Of a DNA stretch of 35,881 nucleotides, positions 21,302 to 28,692 are shown one piece after another. A model generated the notes under the pieces. It was not told the origin of the DNA and made no database searches. It saw nothing but the letters and a program-made list of their open reading frames with translations. The stretch covers positions 1-35,881 of IMG/VR virus record IMGVR_UViG_3300027980_000072; one strand, written 5' to 3'. Both the position numbers and the translations under genes were made by a program. This stretch comes from a virus. How positions within the stretch are numbered: position 1 is the stretch's first letter; every line of letters begins with the position of its first letter.

Positions 21302-21559
21302 TTATTCCGCCAAAGCCGCCATAAGTGATATCTTTGCTATCTGCATTTCCTGTCCTGTTTCTTCATTCGTGATGAATATTGTCACATCCATATCTTCTAA
21401 ATCGACTGCTACTCTACCTACTACCTCTGCATCACTGCGGTCGTCTTCACCCAAGAATGTTGCTGTAACCCCACATTCGCCATGGCTCATTGATTGGTAT
21501 GTCCATGTGCCGCCTACTGCATTCGTGAATATCTCTGTCATCTTCGCTGTGTTCATCAT
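21302..21559 (-). CDS. Unknown early protein, first gene behind promoter P2
   Basis: 85 residues from ATG 21559 (or the next ATG), preceded by GAGGAGGTTACACG. The sequence looks beta-rich: GVTATFLGEDDRSDAEVVG then VAVDLEDMDVTIFITNEE. The N-terminal NAVGGTWTYQSM resembles SGGTWFIKGMM of the first gene behind P1. The stop codon sits in the loop of a perfect 6-bp hairpin (GGCGGA-ATAA-TCCGCC, 21296-21311), which could slow termination or protect the message. Function unknown. Confidence 0.65.
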   Translation of the reverse strand: MMNTAKMTEIFTNAVGGTWTYQSMSHGECGVTATFLGEDDRSDAEVVGRVAVDLEDMDVTIFITNEETGQEMQIAKISLMAALAE

Positions 21560-21578
21560 CGTGTAACCTCCTCGTCGT

Positions 21579-21666
21579 GGAGCGACACCGCGCCGCTCCT
21601 CTAATTAAATTAAACCATACCGCGCCGCGTCTGTCAATAATTCCTTCACTTTAGCCTGCGAAAGTG
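21579..21666 (-). promoter_or_regulatory. Early promoter module P2: dyad, TTGACA-N17-TTTAAT, 5' stem-loop
   Basis: Minus strand: dyad CACTTTCGCAGGCTAAAGTG (21666-21647), 9 bases, -35 TTGACA (21637-21632), 17-base GC-rich spacer, -10 TTTAAT (21614-21609). The predicted start near 21602 is followed at once by hairpin GGAGCG/CGCTCC (21599-21579). The layout is identical in spacing to P1 and P3. Drives the genes from 21559 to 20433. Confidence 0.82.
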
Positions 21667-21668
21667 GA

Positions 21669-22328
21669 CTATTGAGCTTTTGCAGTCTTTTCAATGTCAA
21701 CTTCAACGATATTGAGTTGCTTCTTACCTTCGATCATCCAGCATGTATAAACTGCTGATGTATGATTGTGTGATACAACTGCCGAGCAATGGCTTAATTC
21801 CACGACTATGCATTCATCCATTTCAAATTCTTCATTGATTGCCGCTAGTAATTCTGGTGATGAAATGTGTTGTTTCTTTGATGTTCTACTCTTTACTGGT
21901 ATTTTAACATCGTCCCAGTCAAGTACCATCTCTTCCATTAGTAGGTCTCTCAGTGATGTCATACACTTAACATTGATCGGTTTTGTTAATTGTCCTGATT
22001 TTAACATCGGTAGCATCACGATATCTGCTATTCCGCTTGGTCCATCTTCATCTTCGCTGTTGATTGCTATCGTTACTAGTACCTCAATGTTTGCCCATAG
22101 CATCTTATCATCTTTCGTCTTTGCAAGTACTGGCTTATCATTGTATTCATCGATTAGGTTGATTTCTTTGAATTCTACATTCGTTACAAATACCGAAGTG
22201 CCTTCTCGCATTTTGGCTGAAAGCTTGTCTGTCCAATCAATCACCAAATCTTTCACTAGTAAAACTGAGTTTTCTGCCAATTCTTTGCCGCCTGCCTCTG
22301 TTCCCATAAAATTAGTCTTCTTGATCAT
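21669..22328 (-). CDS. Unknown early protein, SGQ family member C
   Basis: 219 residues from ATG 22328, set by AAGGAGAATTACA; the open frame reaches 22424 but only the inner ATG has a binding site. Residues 110-117 are KSGQLTKP, after a strand region (ANIEVLVTIAI and IADIVMLPML) and before helix SLRDLLMEEM. VIDWTDKLSAKM earlier matches IIDWIERVEEKK of member B. A C-terminal part with C-rich strands (ECIVVELSHCSAVVSHNH) is special to this member. The stop lies 2 bases from the P2 dyad. Function unknown. Confidence 0.72.
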   Translation of the reverse strand: MIKKTNFMGTEAGGKELAENSVLLVKDLVIDWTDKLSAKMREGTSVFVTNVEFKEINLIDEYNDKPVLAKTKDDKMLWANIEVLVTIAINSEDEDGPSGIADIVMLPMLKSGQLTKPINVKCMTSLRDLLMEEMVLDWDDVKIPVKSRTSKKQHISSPELLAAINEEFEMDECIVVELSHCSAVVSHNHTSAVYTCWMIEGKKQLNIVEVDIEKTAKAQ

Positions 22329-22528
22329 TGTAATTCTCCTTTCGTTCTTATAGTCGATTTGTAGTTGTGATGGTTTGGCCCACCATCCAATACCCAACTG
22401 ATTAGGTACTCGATGGGTTGCCAACCCGCGTTGTCCGTCACCGCAATCTCAATCGGCATTCGCTCCAGTGGTCCCAGTTTCGGTTTCACGATCGTTGCGT
22501 ATTGAGTGCTCTGGCTCTGCACGCTCAT
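22325..22528 (-). CDS. Small early protein, first gene behind promoter P3
   Basis: 67 residues from ATG 22528, ending in an ATGA overlap with SGQ gene C. Codons are coherent and GC-richer than the left half of the window. The product contains PLERMPIEIAVTDNAGWQ and EYLISWVLDGGPNHHN. No strong ribosome binding site precedes it (CACGCAAAAGA). Instead a 7-codon frame (MKRHAKE) ends exactly at its start (ATGA), so it may depend on reinitiation. Not recognised. A non-coding leader is the alternative. Confidence 0.45.
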   Translation of the reverse strand: MSVQSQSTQYATIVKPKLGPLERMPIEIAVTDNAGWQPIEYLISWVLDGGPNHHNYKSTIRTKGELQ

Positions 22529-22574
22529 TCTTTTGCGTGTCTTTTCATTGTCTGCGATTCAGTTGCCAATGTAC

Positions 22575-22674
22575 GATCAACCAAGTCGACGACGCCGCGC
22601 CGCTTGATCTAATTAAATTATACCACATCGCGCCGCGTCTGTCAATATTTCCTTCACTTTAGCCTGTGAAAGTG
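22575..22674 (-). promoter_or_regulatory. Early promoter module P3: dyad, TTGACA-N17-TATAAT, 5' stem-loop
   Basis: Minus strand: dyad CACTTTCACAGGCTAAAGTG (22674-22655), 9 bases, -35 TTGACA (22645-22640), 17-base spacer with GCGGCGCG, -10 TATAAT (22622-22617): perfect consensus. The predicted start near 22610 opens into a stem GATCAA/TTGATC (22609-22575) enclosing a GC-rich stretch. Drives the 67-residue gene and SGQ gene C. Confidence 0.87.
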
Positions 22675-22680
22675 TGGCTT

Positions 22681-23065
22681 AACGATGTCGGACGAACTGT
22701 CCACGCAACGACCGTATTGATTGCAGTCGCTCCATGGGCGGCTCATTACCGCCTATTTCTGGTTTGTCTTTCTCTACGTCATCAAGTTGGTTGCTTGAAC
22801 CAACGATGTATGACGTTAGAGGCTATTTTAGGTTATATTCATTGATGGTTCATTCGTTTGTCATTTGTTCATATTTTCTTATTCATCGTCTATTTCATAG
22901 TGAACGCCCATTTCCGCGACTATTTTAGTCTAATTTAGCAACCAACAGGGTCCGTCTTGAACTTTGCTTATGCTCTATTGTCTATTGGTTGCGAAATTGA
23001 TGAAGACCATCTTTCATTTCAGTTCACTATACTGTCTATTGGTTGATAGTGGATGGGTTTGGGGT
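22681..23065 (-). ncRNA. Gene-free block rich in inverted repeats; candidate structured RNA (R2)
   Basis: No frame with a start and binding site is visible on either strand between the 23099 gene and P3. Structures: a compound hairpin at 22776-22816 (ACGTCAT/ATGACGT enclosing GTTGGTT/AACCAAC), an 8-bp long-range repeat GCAACCAA/TTGGTTGC (22938-22945 with 22985-22992), CACTAT/ATAGTG near 23020-23050, and GGCGG/CCGCC at 22737-22753. It would be read from P4 on the minus strand as the 3' part of that transcript. A degraded gene is the alternative: a 47-codon frame without a start crosses 22683-22826. Confidence 0.4.
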
Positions 23066-23098
23066 ACCGGCTTAAAATTGCGATTCATGTCACCTTGT

Positions 23099-23434
23099 TT
23101 ATTGTATTTCGTTGACGTTGATGACCTCTTCCCCGACTAGTAGTCTATAGTCTTCGAGACCAATTGGCAATTCGTCATTGACTGCCGCCCAGACCGCCCA
23201 GAGCTGAATGATCATCCCAGTTGTTGCTATTTGACCAGTATGTGCTTCCACTATATCAACTGCTGATTGTGCTAGTCCCACTGTTATTGCGGCTGACATT
23301 GCCTTGGTTGTTGCATCCAATAAAGTCTCTATGTTGCTGTATTCCAATGTTGCGTCTATTAGGTACCCGTATTGTTCAACTACTGATGATATTTCGTCAT
23401 TGCCTAGTAACCGCTTCATTTCGCTTATTTTCAT
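23099..23434 (-). CDS. Unknown early protein, 111 residues
   Basis: The ATG follows GAAGGAGAATAGCC. The protein is mainly helical: MKISEMKRLLGNDEISSV, a run of small and hydrophobic residues (TKAMSAAITVGLAQSAVDIV), and IIQLWAVWAAVNDELPIG. It ends in an acidic segment (LLVGEEVINVNE). No family match. It is the second gene behind promoter P4. The 35 bases before its start nearly repeat the leader of SGQ gene C. Confidence 0.65.
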   Translation of the reverse strand: MKISEMKRLLGNDEISSVVEQYGYLIDATLEYSNIETLLDATTKAMSAAITVGLAQSAVDIVEAHTGQIATTGMIIQLWAVWAAVNDELPIGLEDYRLLVGEEVINVNEIQ

Positions 23435-23499
23435 GGCTATTCTCCTTCGTGTTTTGTTCTAGTCGATTTGTTGGTTGCCGATATGTCCCGCTTCTGTTC

Positions 23500-23733
23500 T
23501 TAGTGCATATGATCAATCACTGCTGTTACTAGCTCGAGATTTTGAATTGGTCTGACACCACGGTTCATTGCGTGCTCATCTGCCAGTTCCAGTGCCTCTG
23601 CTATTGCATCTACCATTGCATCTCTTTCATCGTACTCACCTGACTCGATCATCGCTTGGTGAATTGTCTCAGCTGTTAGTCTTGCATTTTCAATTATCGC
23701 GTCTCTTATTTCGCTGTTGTTTGCTCTGGTCAT
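23500..23733 (-). CDS. Small acidic helical protein, first early gene behind P4
   Basis: 77 residues; the ATG follows ACAGGAGGACAA. The sequence is almost all helix and acidic (IRDAIIENARLTAETIHQAM, then ESGEYDERDAMVDAIAEAL). No motif recognised. As the gene nearest the divergent junction and behind a strong vegetative promoter, it is probably among the first expressed. Small acidic early proteins of phages often bind host enzymes, but nothing here shows a target. Confidence 0.68.
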   Translation of the reverse strand: MTRANNSEIRDAIIENARLTAETIHQAMIESGEYDERDAMVDAIAEALELADEHAMNRGVRPIQNLELVTAVIDHMH

Positions 23734-23789
23734 TTGTCCTCCTGTAATCCAGCGGCTCTGCCAGCTGAACTGTCGTGTCCGTCGTCGAC

Positions 23790-23860
23790 GATCATCAGCG
23801 GCAACAACGCCGCGTCATCTGATCTAATTACATTATACCACGCGCGTCGCGTCCTTTCAA
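23790..23860 (-). promoter_or_regulatory. Early promoter module P4: TTGAAA-N17-TATAAT with 5' stem-loop, no dyad
   Basis: Minus strand: -35 TTGAAA (23860-23855), 17-base spacer with CGCGACGCGCG, -10 TATAAT (23837-23832), then the discriminator GTAATTA as in P2/P3. The predicted start near 23825 leads into a compound hairpin (23824-23790): GATCA/TGATC enclosing GCGGC/GCCGC. Unlike P1-P3 the 20-bp dyad is missing, so this promoter may be regulated differently. Drives 23733-23099 and the R2 block. Confidence 0.82.
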
Positions 23861-23937
23861 GCCTTTGTGGTGATATACCCACTTCTACAGGTTTTTGGAG
23901 TCTTTAACGTAAGATTTCATCATCCATGACAATTTAT

Positions 23938-23966
23938 TTGAACTATATTTAATCTATCATTCTATT
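23938..23966 (+). promoter_or_regulatory. Weak candidate promoter for the rightward head-tail transcript
   Basis: TTGAAC, 17 bases, TCTATT lies about 40 bases before the small terminase gene. Both boxes match only 4 of 6 consensus bases, in contrast to the near-perfect early promoters on the other strand. Real late expression may need the phage sigma-like protein encoded at 14209-15045, and its recognition sequence could be anywhere in 23870-23990. Confidence 0.25.
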
Positions 23967-24005
23967 CAAACGATACTTAATGCGGAAGAAAGGAGTGACC
24001 AAATA

Positions 24006-24716
24006 ATGAATAATGTACCAGTACCTAAGGACGTACAAGATAGCACGGGTCGGAAGAATACCGGGGTAGCCCAGAATCAAGTAGCAGGTAGACACCATAA
24101 TAGTATAGAAATATCAGATAATTTAGAAATATCGGTCAAAAGAGGTAAATATGCATTAGCTTGCGAGAAATCTCCATATAAAGTAGACATTGATACTTGG
24201 CTGAACGAAGGGAAATCTTATTCTTGGATTTCTAAACAACTAGAATTACTAGGAGATCCTATTTCGCCTAATTCTGTTTCTAAATACGCCAAACATAGAC
24301 AAGCAATGGTCTCTAAGAAATTAATGGAAGATCCAACATATCAAGATGCAGTAAACCATATTAAGTCTAACATCCAGGATGGAATAACTCAGGTAAAGCA
24401 ACTAGACCTTATGGGACAGTTAGATGATGTAATATCTTCTAATTCTTCATTGATTGCTAGATATGCCCATGATGTTGTAATTGAAACAGCTCAAGACCTG
24501 CGTTATGTCAGTCAATCTGTAATACAGGCTATAGAGGCAAAAGGTAAGCTTGCGTTAATGTCACAGAAACACCAATCTAATGCGAAAGAAATGGAGGAAA
24601 ATAACGGTAAGCTAAGTGCAGGTGGACAAATGAAATCTGTATTGTCAGATATACTTGCGGCGATGACTCCAGAAGAAAGAACTTCATTAATTGATAAAAT
24701 GAGAAATGGACTATAA
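24006..24716 (+). CDS. Terminase small subunit (probable)
   Basis: 236 residues. Residues about 62-98 (DIDTWLNEGKSYSWISKQLE then PNSVSKYAKHR) read as a helix-turn-helix, matching the DNA-recognition domain of small terminase subunits; the rest is helical, with a C-terminal TPEERTSLIDKM. It opens the rightward cluster, one small gene before the large terminase, the usual place for the packaging-site recognition subunit. The ATG follows GAAAGGAGTGACCAAATA. Assignment is by domain type and position. Confidence 0.65.
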   Translation: MNNVPVPKDVQDSTGRKNTGVAQNQVAGRHHNSIEISDNLEISVKRGKYALACEKSPYKVDIDTWLNEGKSYSWISKQLELLGDPISPNSVSKYAKHRQAMVSKKLMEDPTYQDAVNHIKSNIQDGITQVKQLDLMGQLDDVISSNSSLIARYAHDVVIETAQDLRYVSQSVIQAIEAKGKLALMSQKHQSNAKEMEENNGKLSAGGQMKSVLSDILAAMTPEERTSLIDKMRNGL

Positions 24717-24731
24717 ATAAAGGAGGCAAAT

Positions 24732-24929
24732 ATGAGAAACTGGCTATTAAAGAAATTGTTAGAATGGAAGAAGAAACATTATGCGTATCAAATATTATCA
24801 ATTGAACTCGAAATAAAATTTAACCATGAAGATGAAGATGATGTATTAATTGATAAATTCAATGATTATCTGAATATCTGTAAAGCAATTGATACTATGA
24901 TTATAGATATGGAGGCAAATAATGGATAA
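24732..24929 (+). CDS. Small protein between the terminase genes
   Basis: 65 residues starting MRNWLLKKLLEWKKKHYAY. The N-terminus is an amphipathic basic helix; the rest is acidic and helical (FNHEDEDDVLIDKFNDYLN). The ATG follows AAAGGAGGCAAAT. Its 3' end overlaps the large terminase start by 8 bases and contains the binding site for it (ATGGAGGCAAATA). Function unknown; it may be coupled to packaging by position only. Confidence 0.68.
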   Translation: MRNWLLKKLLEWKKKHYAYQILSIELEIKFNHEDEDDVLIDKFNDYLNICKAIDTMIIDMEANNG

Positions 24930-26910
24930 TAATGAAATTGTGGAAGTTGAATCGGAAGATACAATAGAAGCAACCGAAACAGAATCTGAAGTGCAAGAAG
25001 ACCAAAATTATAATGAAATACTTGAAGCAGAATTGAAGGATAATGGAGAAATGATCAAATGGGAAGATATGTCCATGGAAGACATATTCCTAGAGGGACT
25101 CAGTTCATTGGGTGAAGCAGATTATAAAGAAGTTATTTCTGAATTTGACTCAATAGCTTGGATAGAAACTAACCGTACAATTAAGGGTAGACCATTTAGT
25201 TTTGATAAGAGAAATTATCTACTTGATATCTATAGAGATGAATCTAGACACTTGATAATTTATAAGGGTCGACAAGTTGAAATGACTGAGTTTGCAATCA
25301 ATTGGTGTTTATGGAAATTATGGAAACACCCATATACTGCCGCACTTCATACGTTCCCACGTGACAAACAGGTGTTGCGCGTTAGTAAACAAAGGATACA
25401 GCCTGCAATTAAAGATAGTAAAAAATTGACTGCATGGAAGTCACCTGAAAGTGATCAAAGAATGATCAAATTTGAGAAAATGGCTAATCCAGATACAGGA
25501 CTTATTCCTTACAACTTCTTGGTTATGGGAGGTACATGGGAGGGTGCTGGTGGTGAAGCTGGGGATGCCGCTCGTGGACTTACTATAGATTTCACAGTAT
25601 ATGATGAACGTCAGGATCATCCCAATGATGTTGAGGCAGTAGTTGGTGAAGCTATGTCCCATAGTGAATTCAAAAAGTCATTAACATTAGGAACCCCTAA
25701 ATTGCCAGGCACCCAATTTGATGAGGAATGGGAATCTAGTACGAAACAATTCTGGATGAATACTTGTGAACATTGTGGCATGGTACAGACCATGACAATG
25801 GAAAATATACTTAAATGTGATGAACATAAAATAGAATTAATTATTGCAGGTGAGGATCAAGAATACTATTATGGATGTCGTAGATGTTTCAAACCTATTA
25901 ATAGAGTAGATGGATTTTGGAAAGAAACTAATCCTCAACGTAGAGCACCATATAGTGGATATCATATTAGTCAACTTATAGTATCATGGATCAGCGCTCA
26001 AGAGATAATGGATAAATACATATCTGTTAAATATACTAAGCGTAAATTCTTTAATGAGGTTCTTGGGCTTGCATATGGTGGAGATGATATACCTATTACG
26101 CAAGAAGCCATGAATAAACTATACAAGAATGATTATGGATTGTATGATCATGAGAATGAAAAACTCTATGTCGGTATTGACTGGGGTAAAACTTCATGGA
26201 TTTGGGTACAGAAAAAGACTGAAAATGGTATACAGCCAATAATGATTGATTACTGTGATGATAAGAGAACTAATAAACATGCATCTATCTTTGCACAGAA
26301 ATTGAAACCATATGCTCAATACATCAAGTGCGTTGTAAACGATGCTGGACCGGACATTACGAGACATCAAACGTTGGGCGAAGAGCTGGTTAAAATTGGG
26401 ATTCACGCACCTGTATACGCCTGTTACTACGCCCAGCCACCTGCTAAGGTTGATACGAAATTCAACGACAAGGAAGGTATTGTATCTGCAGGTAGATCTG
26501 AGTATATTGAAATGGTATCGAAAGAAATTGAAACGGAACAATTAATACTTCCAGGTAAATTGAAAGATACTCCTATTATGACATTGGTTGATACTCACTT
26601 TACTTGCCTAAGTTCAGAACGTATTAAAAGAGACAATGGACAAGAATTTATTATTTATCATAACTCCGGAGATGATCATTTACTACATGCTAAGATATAT
26701 TGTAATGTAGCTATGATGTCAGATGTGGATTTACAGCATGTCGGTAGTAGTGCTTCTAATTTCCAGAATAATAACAAAGCTAATATTCAAAGTACATCAA
26801 ATAGATCGAAAGATTTATATGGATTATTGAAAACAACTATAAAACCTAAGAAACAGGCCGCAAATTCAGTACAATTTGGCAGGTCTAATAGAAGGAGGGG
26901 TCTACGTTAA
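24922..26910 (+). CDS. terL: Terminase large subunit, GpA-like, with zinc ribbon
   Basis: 662 residues, in the range of lambda GpA-type subunits. After an acidic N-terminus comes the ATPase: Walker A variant YKGRQVEMTE (residues 114-123), Walker B TIDFTVYDE (221-229). A zinc ribbon follows (C282, C285, C319, C322), as in GpA-type enzymes. The nuclease domain shows VGIDWGKTSW (D420), VVNDAGPD (D474) and DDHLLHAK (D584/D585) as the three metal sites. It packages DNA into proheads and cuts genome ends. The ATG follows GGAGGCAAATA. It stops in a one-base overlap with the portal gene (TAATG). Confidence 0.92.
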   Translation: MDNNEIVEVESEDTIEATETESEVQEDQNYNEILEAELKDNGEMIKWEDMSMEDIFLEGLSSLGEADYKEVISEFDSIAWIETNRTIKGRPFSFDKRNYLLDIYRDESRHLIIYKGRQVEMTEFAINWCLWKLWKHPYTAALHTFPRDKQVLRVSKQRIQPAIKDSKKLTAWKSPESDQRMIKFEKMANPDTGLIPYNFLVMGGTWEGAGGEAGDAARGLTIDFTVYDERQDHPNDVEAVVGEAMSHSEFKKSLTLGTPKLPGTQFDEEWESSTKQFWMNTCEHCGMVQTMTMENILKCDEHKIELIIAGEDQEYYYGCRRCFKPINRVDGFWKETNPQRRAPYSGYHISQLIVSWISAQEIMDKYISVKYTKRKFFNEVLGLAYGGDDIPITQEAMNKLYKNDYGLYDHENEKLYVGIDWGKTSWIWVQKKTENGIQPIMIDYCDDKRTNKHASIFAQKLKPYAQYIKCVVNDAGPDITRHQTLGEELVKIGIHAPVYACYYAQPPAKVDTKFNDKEGIVSAGRSEYIEMVSKEIETEQLILPGKLKDTPIMTLVDTHFTCLSSERIKRDNGQEFIIYHNSGDDHLLHAKIYCNVAMMSDVDLQHVGSSASNFQNNNKANIQSTSNRSKDLYGLLKTTIKPKKQAANSVQFGRSNRRRGLR

Positions 26911-28442
26911 TGGGACATCATGTTGAACTTAATGGAACATCGGTCGGGGTATTCGATCCAAGTACAGGAAAGGTCCAATACCACAATGAAATATTTGAAG
27001 AAAAGGTAAGTGAGATCATAGCAGGCCAGAGTGCTGGTCAAGATTTCACTCAAGCATTCGCACGTGTACGTGTAGTATATAAGTGGGATAGAAACAGGGC
27101 TAGAAACAATGATACAATATTTGCTGAATGGAAGGGAAATCCACTTATGGCAAATAGAGTACGCATTCTGAATTCTATGATATTTGGTCGAGGATTTTCA
27201 TACACATATGATAAGACCACAAAGGAAACTATAGATAGGTTCTGGCGAATCAACAAACTATCGAAGAAACTCAACAAATTAGGAGCGGATTCTCAGCTAT
27301 ATGGTGAAGTATTTATGGCACTTACTCCACAGCGTTCTGGAGATGTTTTAGTTACCATCTATGAATCTGGAAATGTCGAAATAGATACTCACCCATCATC
27401 TGTTGATCTTATAAACTTCTATGGAGTAGCTTACAGAGATGAAGAAAAATCAGAAGATGTTTATTTGAAATTCAAACCACTCGACACATATCTTATGGAA
27501 TATGAGATGCAACAATCAGTGGTCGGAAATGCAGTCAGAAAAGTTCGAAGTGCATTAGGATTAGGTTCCGTAAGACTTTCGGGATTTGATGGAATAATGG
27601 TACACCTTCCATTTAATAATTCAAGTGCAGAAGCACATGGTACAAGTGATTTCAGACAAGCTTATCCATATTTAAATGATTATTCAGAATTCTTAAGTGA
27701 TCGCTTAGATATTCATCATAGATATGCTAGTCCAGCTTATGATATCACAATAGATACAGAAGATCCTCAGAAAATACAAGATCGTATCAGCGAATTAGTG
27801 AATTTTAATCATGGAGATAATCCAGTACACAATAATAAGGAAACATGGAAGATGTTAGAATGGTCTGGTAATACTCCAGATTCACAAGAGGATGCTGGAG
27901 AATTAAAGGGCATGATTTGCGCTGGTATGAGTATGCCAGAACATATTCTCTTTTGTAGAAGTGATGGTGATAATGATGATGCAACAGATTATGCACTCAA
28001 TAAGCTGGCAGAGGATAGACAAGATAGCTATGGTGATATGTTTACTGATATCCACAAATTCGTGGGAATTGTTGGAGGAATTGAGCCATCTGCTATAGAT
28101 GCAGGTAGATTGATATTCCCAGAAGTATCAACAATGTCTGAGAAAGTTAAAGCAGAAACTTATGTACTTAAAGTTGGCGCTAAGATTGTATCACGTGAAA
28201 CAGCGGCATATAATTGTGGTCATGATTGGGATCTTGAAAGTGAACGAATACTCGAAGAAATTAGGGTTTTAGGAGATCCGCGTGAGAGTTCAAGCGTACA
28301 GGGTACTCAAGATGGACGTGATAATACGAGACTTAATTCAGGTCAAGATGGTGCCAATACAGATAGTACACCCAACCCAAACACAGTTCAAACAGATTCA
28401 GTAGCTCAGGGATCTGATCGTAGGCAGTCAAGAAGTGAATAG
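26910..28442 (+). CDS. Portal protein
   Basis: 510 residues, a typical size. Features of phage portals: an N-terminal clip/wing region, WKGNPLMANRVRILNSMIFG, LGADSQLYGEVFMAL, YRDEEKSEDVYLKF, a long helix near residues 255-300, and GMSMPEHILFCRSDGDNDDATD, which resembles the tunnel-loop and stem region. A Gln/Asn/Ser-rich tail ends the protein. It forms the dodecameric ring through which DNA enters the head. The ATG follows AAGGAGGGGTCTACGTTA and its first base overlaps the terminase stop. Confidence 0.9.
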   Translation: MGHHVELNGTSVGVFDPSTGKVQYHNEIFEEKVSEIIAGQSAGQDFTQAFARVRVVYKWDRNRARNNDTIFAEWKGNPLMANRVRILNSMIFGRGFSYTYDKTTKETIDRFWRINKLSKKLNKLGADSQLYGEVFMALTPQRSGDVLVTIYESGNVEIDTHPSSVDLINFYGVAYRDEEKSEDVYLKFKPLDTYLMEYEMQQSVVGNAVRKVRSALGLGSVRLSGFDGIMVHLPFNNSSAEAHGTSDFRQAYPYLNDYSEFLSDRLDIHHRYASPAYDITIDTEDPQKIQDRISELVNFNHGDNPVHNNKETWKMLEWSGNTPDSQEDAGELKGMICAGMSMPEHILFCRSDGDNDDATDYALNKLAEDRQDSYGDMFTDIHKFVGIVGGIEPSAIDAGRLIFPEVSTMSEKVKAETYVLKVGAKIVSRETAAYNCGHDWDLESERILEEIRVLGDPRESSSVQGTQDGRDNTRLNSGQDGANTDSTPNPNTVQTDSVAQGSDRRQSRSE

Positions 28443-28452
28443 GAGGCATGGA

Positions 28453-28677
28453 ATGGGAGAACAAGATGGTAAACCGAATATTGAAATTATTGCAGATGAT
28501 CCACAGTTAACATCGTATGTAGTTAAGTCATCAATCAAGTTTCAAGTAGGTGTGACAGTAGCTATTGCAATCGTTGCGGCGATTCTCACCTATAAAACTG
28601 GATCTGCGGACAATGTTGCAGTAGGTTCACTAATCACACTAGCAACTGGACTTGGGATGGAATATAAAACTAAATAG
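28453..28677 (+). CDS. Small membrane protein after the portal
   Basis: 74 residues from ATG 28453, 6 bases after AGGAGG; the open frame begins 18 bases earlier with GTG, but those codons encode the binding site. One clear membrane helix (FQVGVTVAIAIVAAILTYKT) and a second, Gly-rich hydrophobic stretch (AVGSLITLATGLGMEY). Some head clusters carry a small membrane or holin-like protein in this place, but I see no diagnostic motif. It is the last gene before the R3 gap. Confidence 0.65.
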   Translation: MGEQDGKPNIEIIADDPQLTSYVVKSSIKFQVGVTVAIAIVAAILTYKTGSADNVAVGSLITLATGLGMEYKTK

Positions 28678-28692
28678 CACCGAACATAGAAA

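Noticed and set aside
21766-22353. 195-codon Ser/Ile-rich plus-strand frame opposite SGQ gene C
   Set aside because: Long only because the antisense of a Glu/Asp/Lys-rich gene has few stops; the minus-strand gene has a binding site and family relatives.
22683-22826. 47-codon minus-strand frame in block R2 ending in a basic peptide
   Set aside because: Peptide looks plausible, but there is no start codon with a binding site; kept only as a possible decayed gene.
22734-22928. 64-codon plus-strand frame in block R2
   Set aside because: No ribosome binding site; Ser/Phe-rich sequence without coding character, and it crosses nested inverted repeats.
1-23733. MazZ, DatZ or DpoZ partner genes for the Z pathway
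   Set aside because: No product shows a MazG-type helical metal motif, an HD-domain pattern or a family A polymerase; they may lie outside the window.
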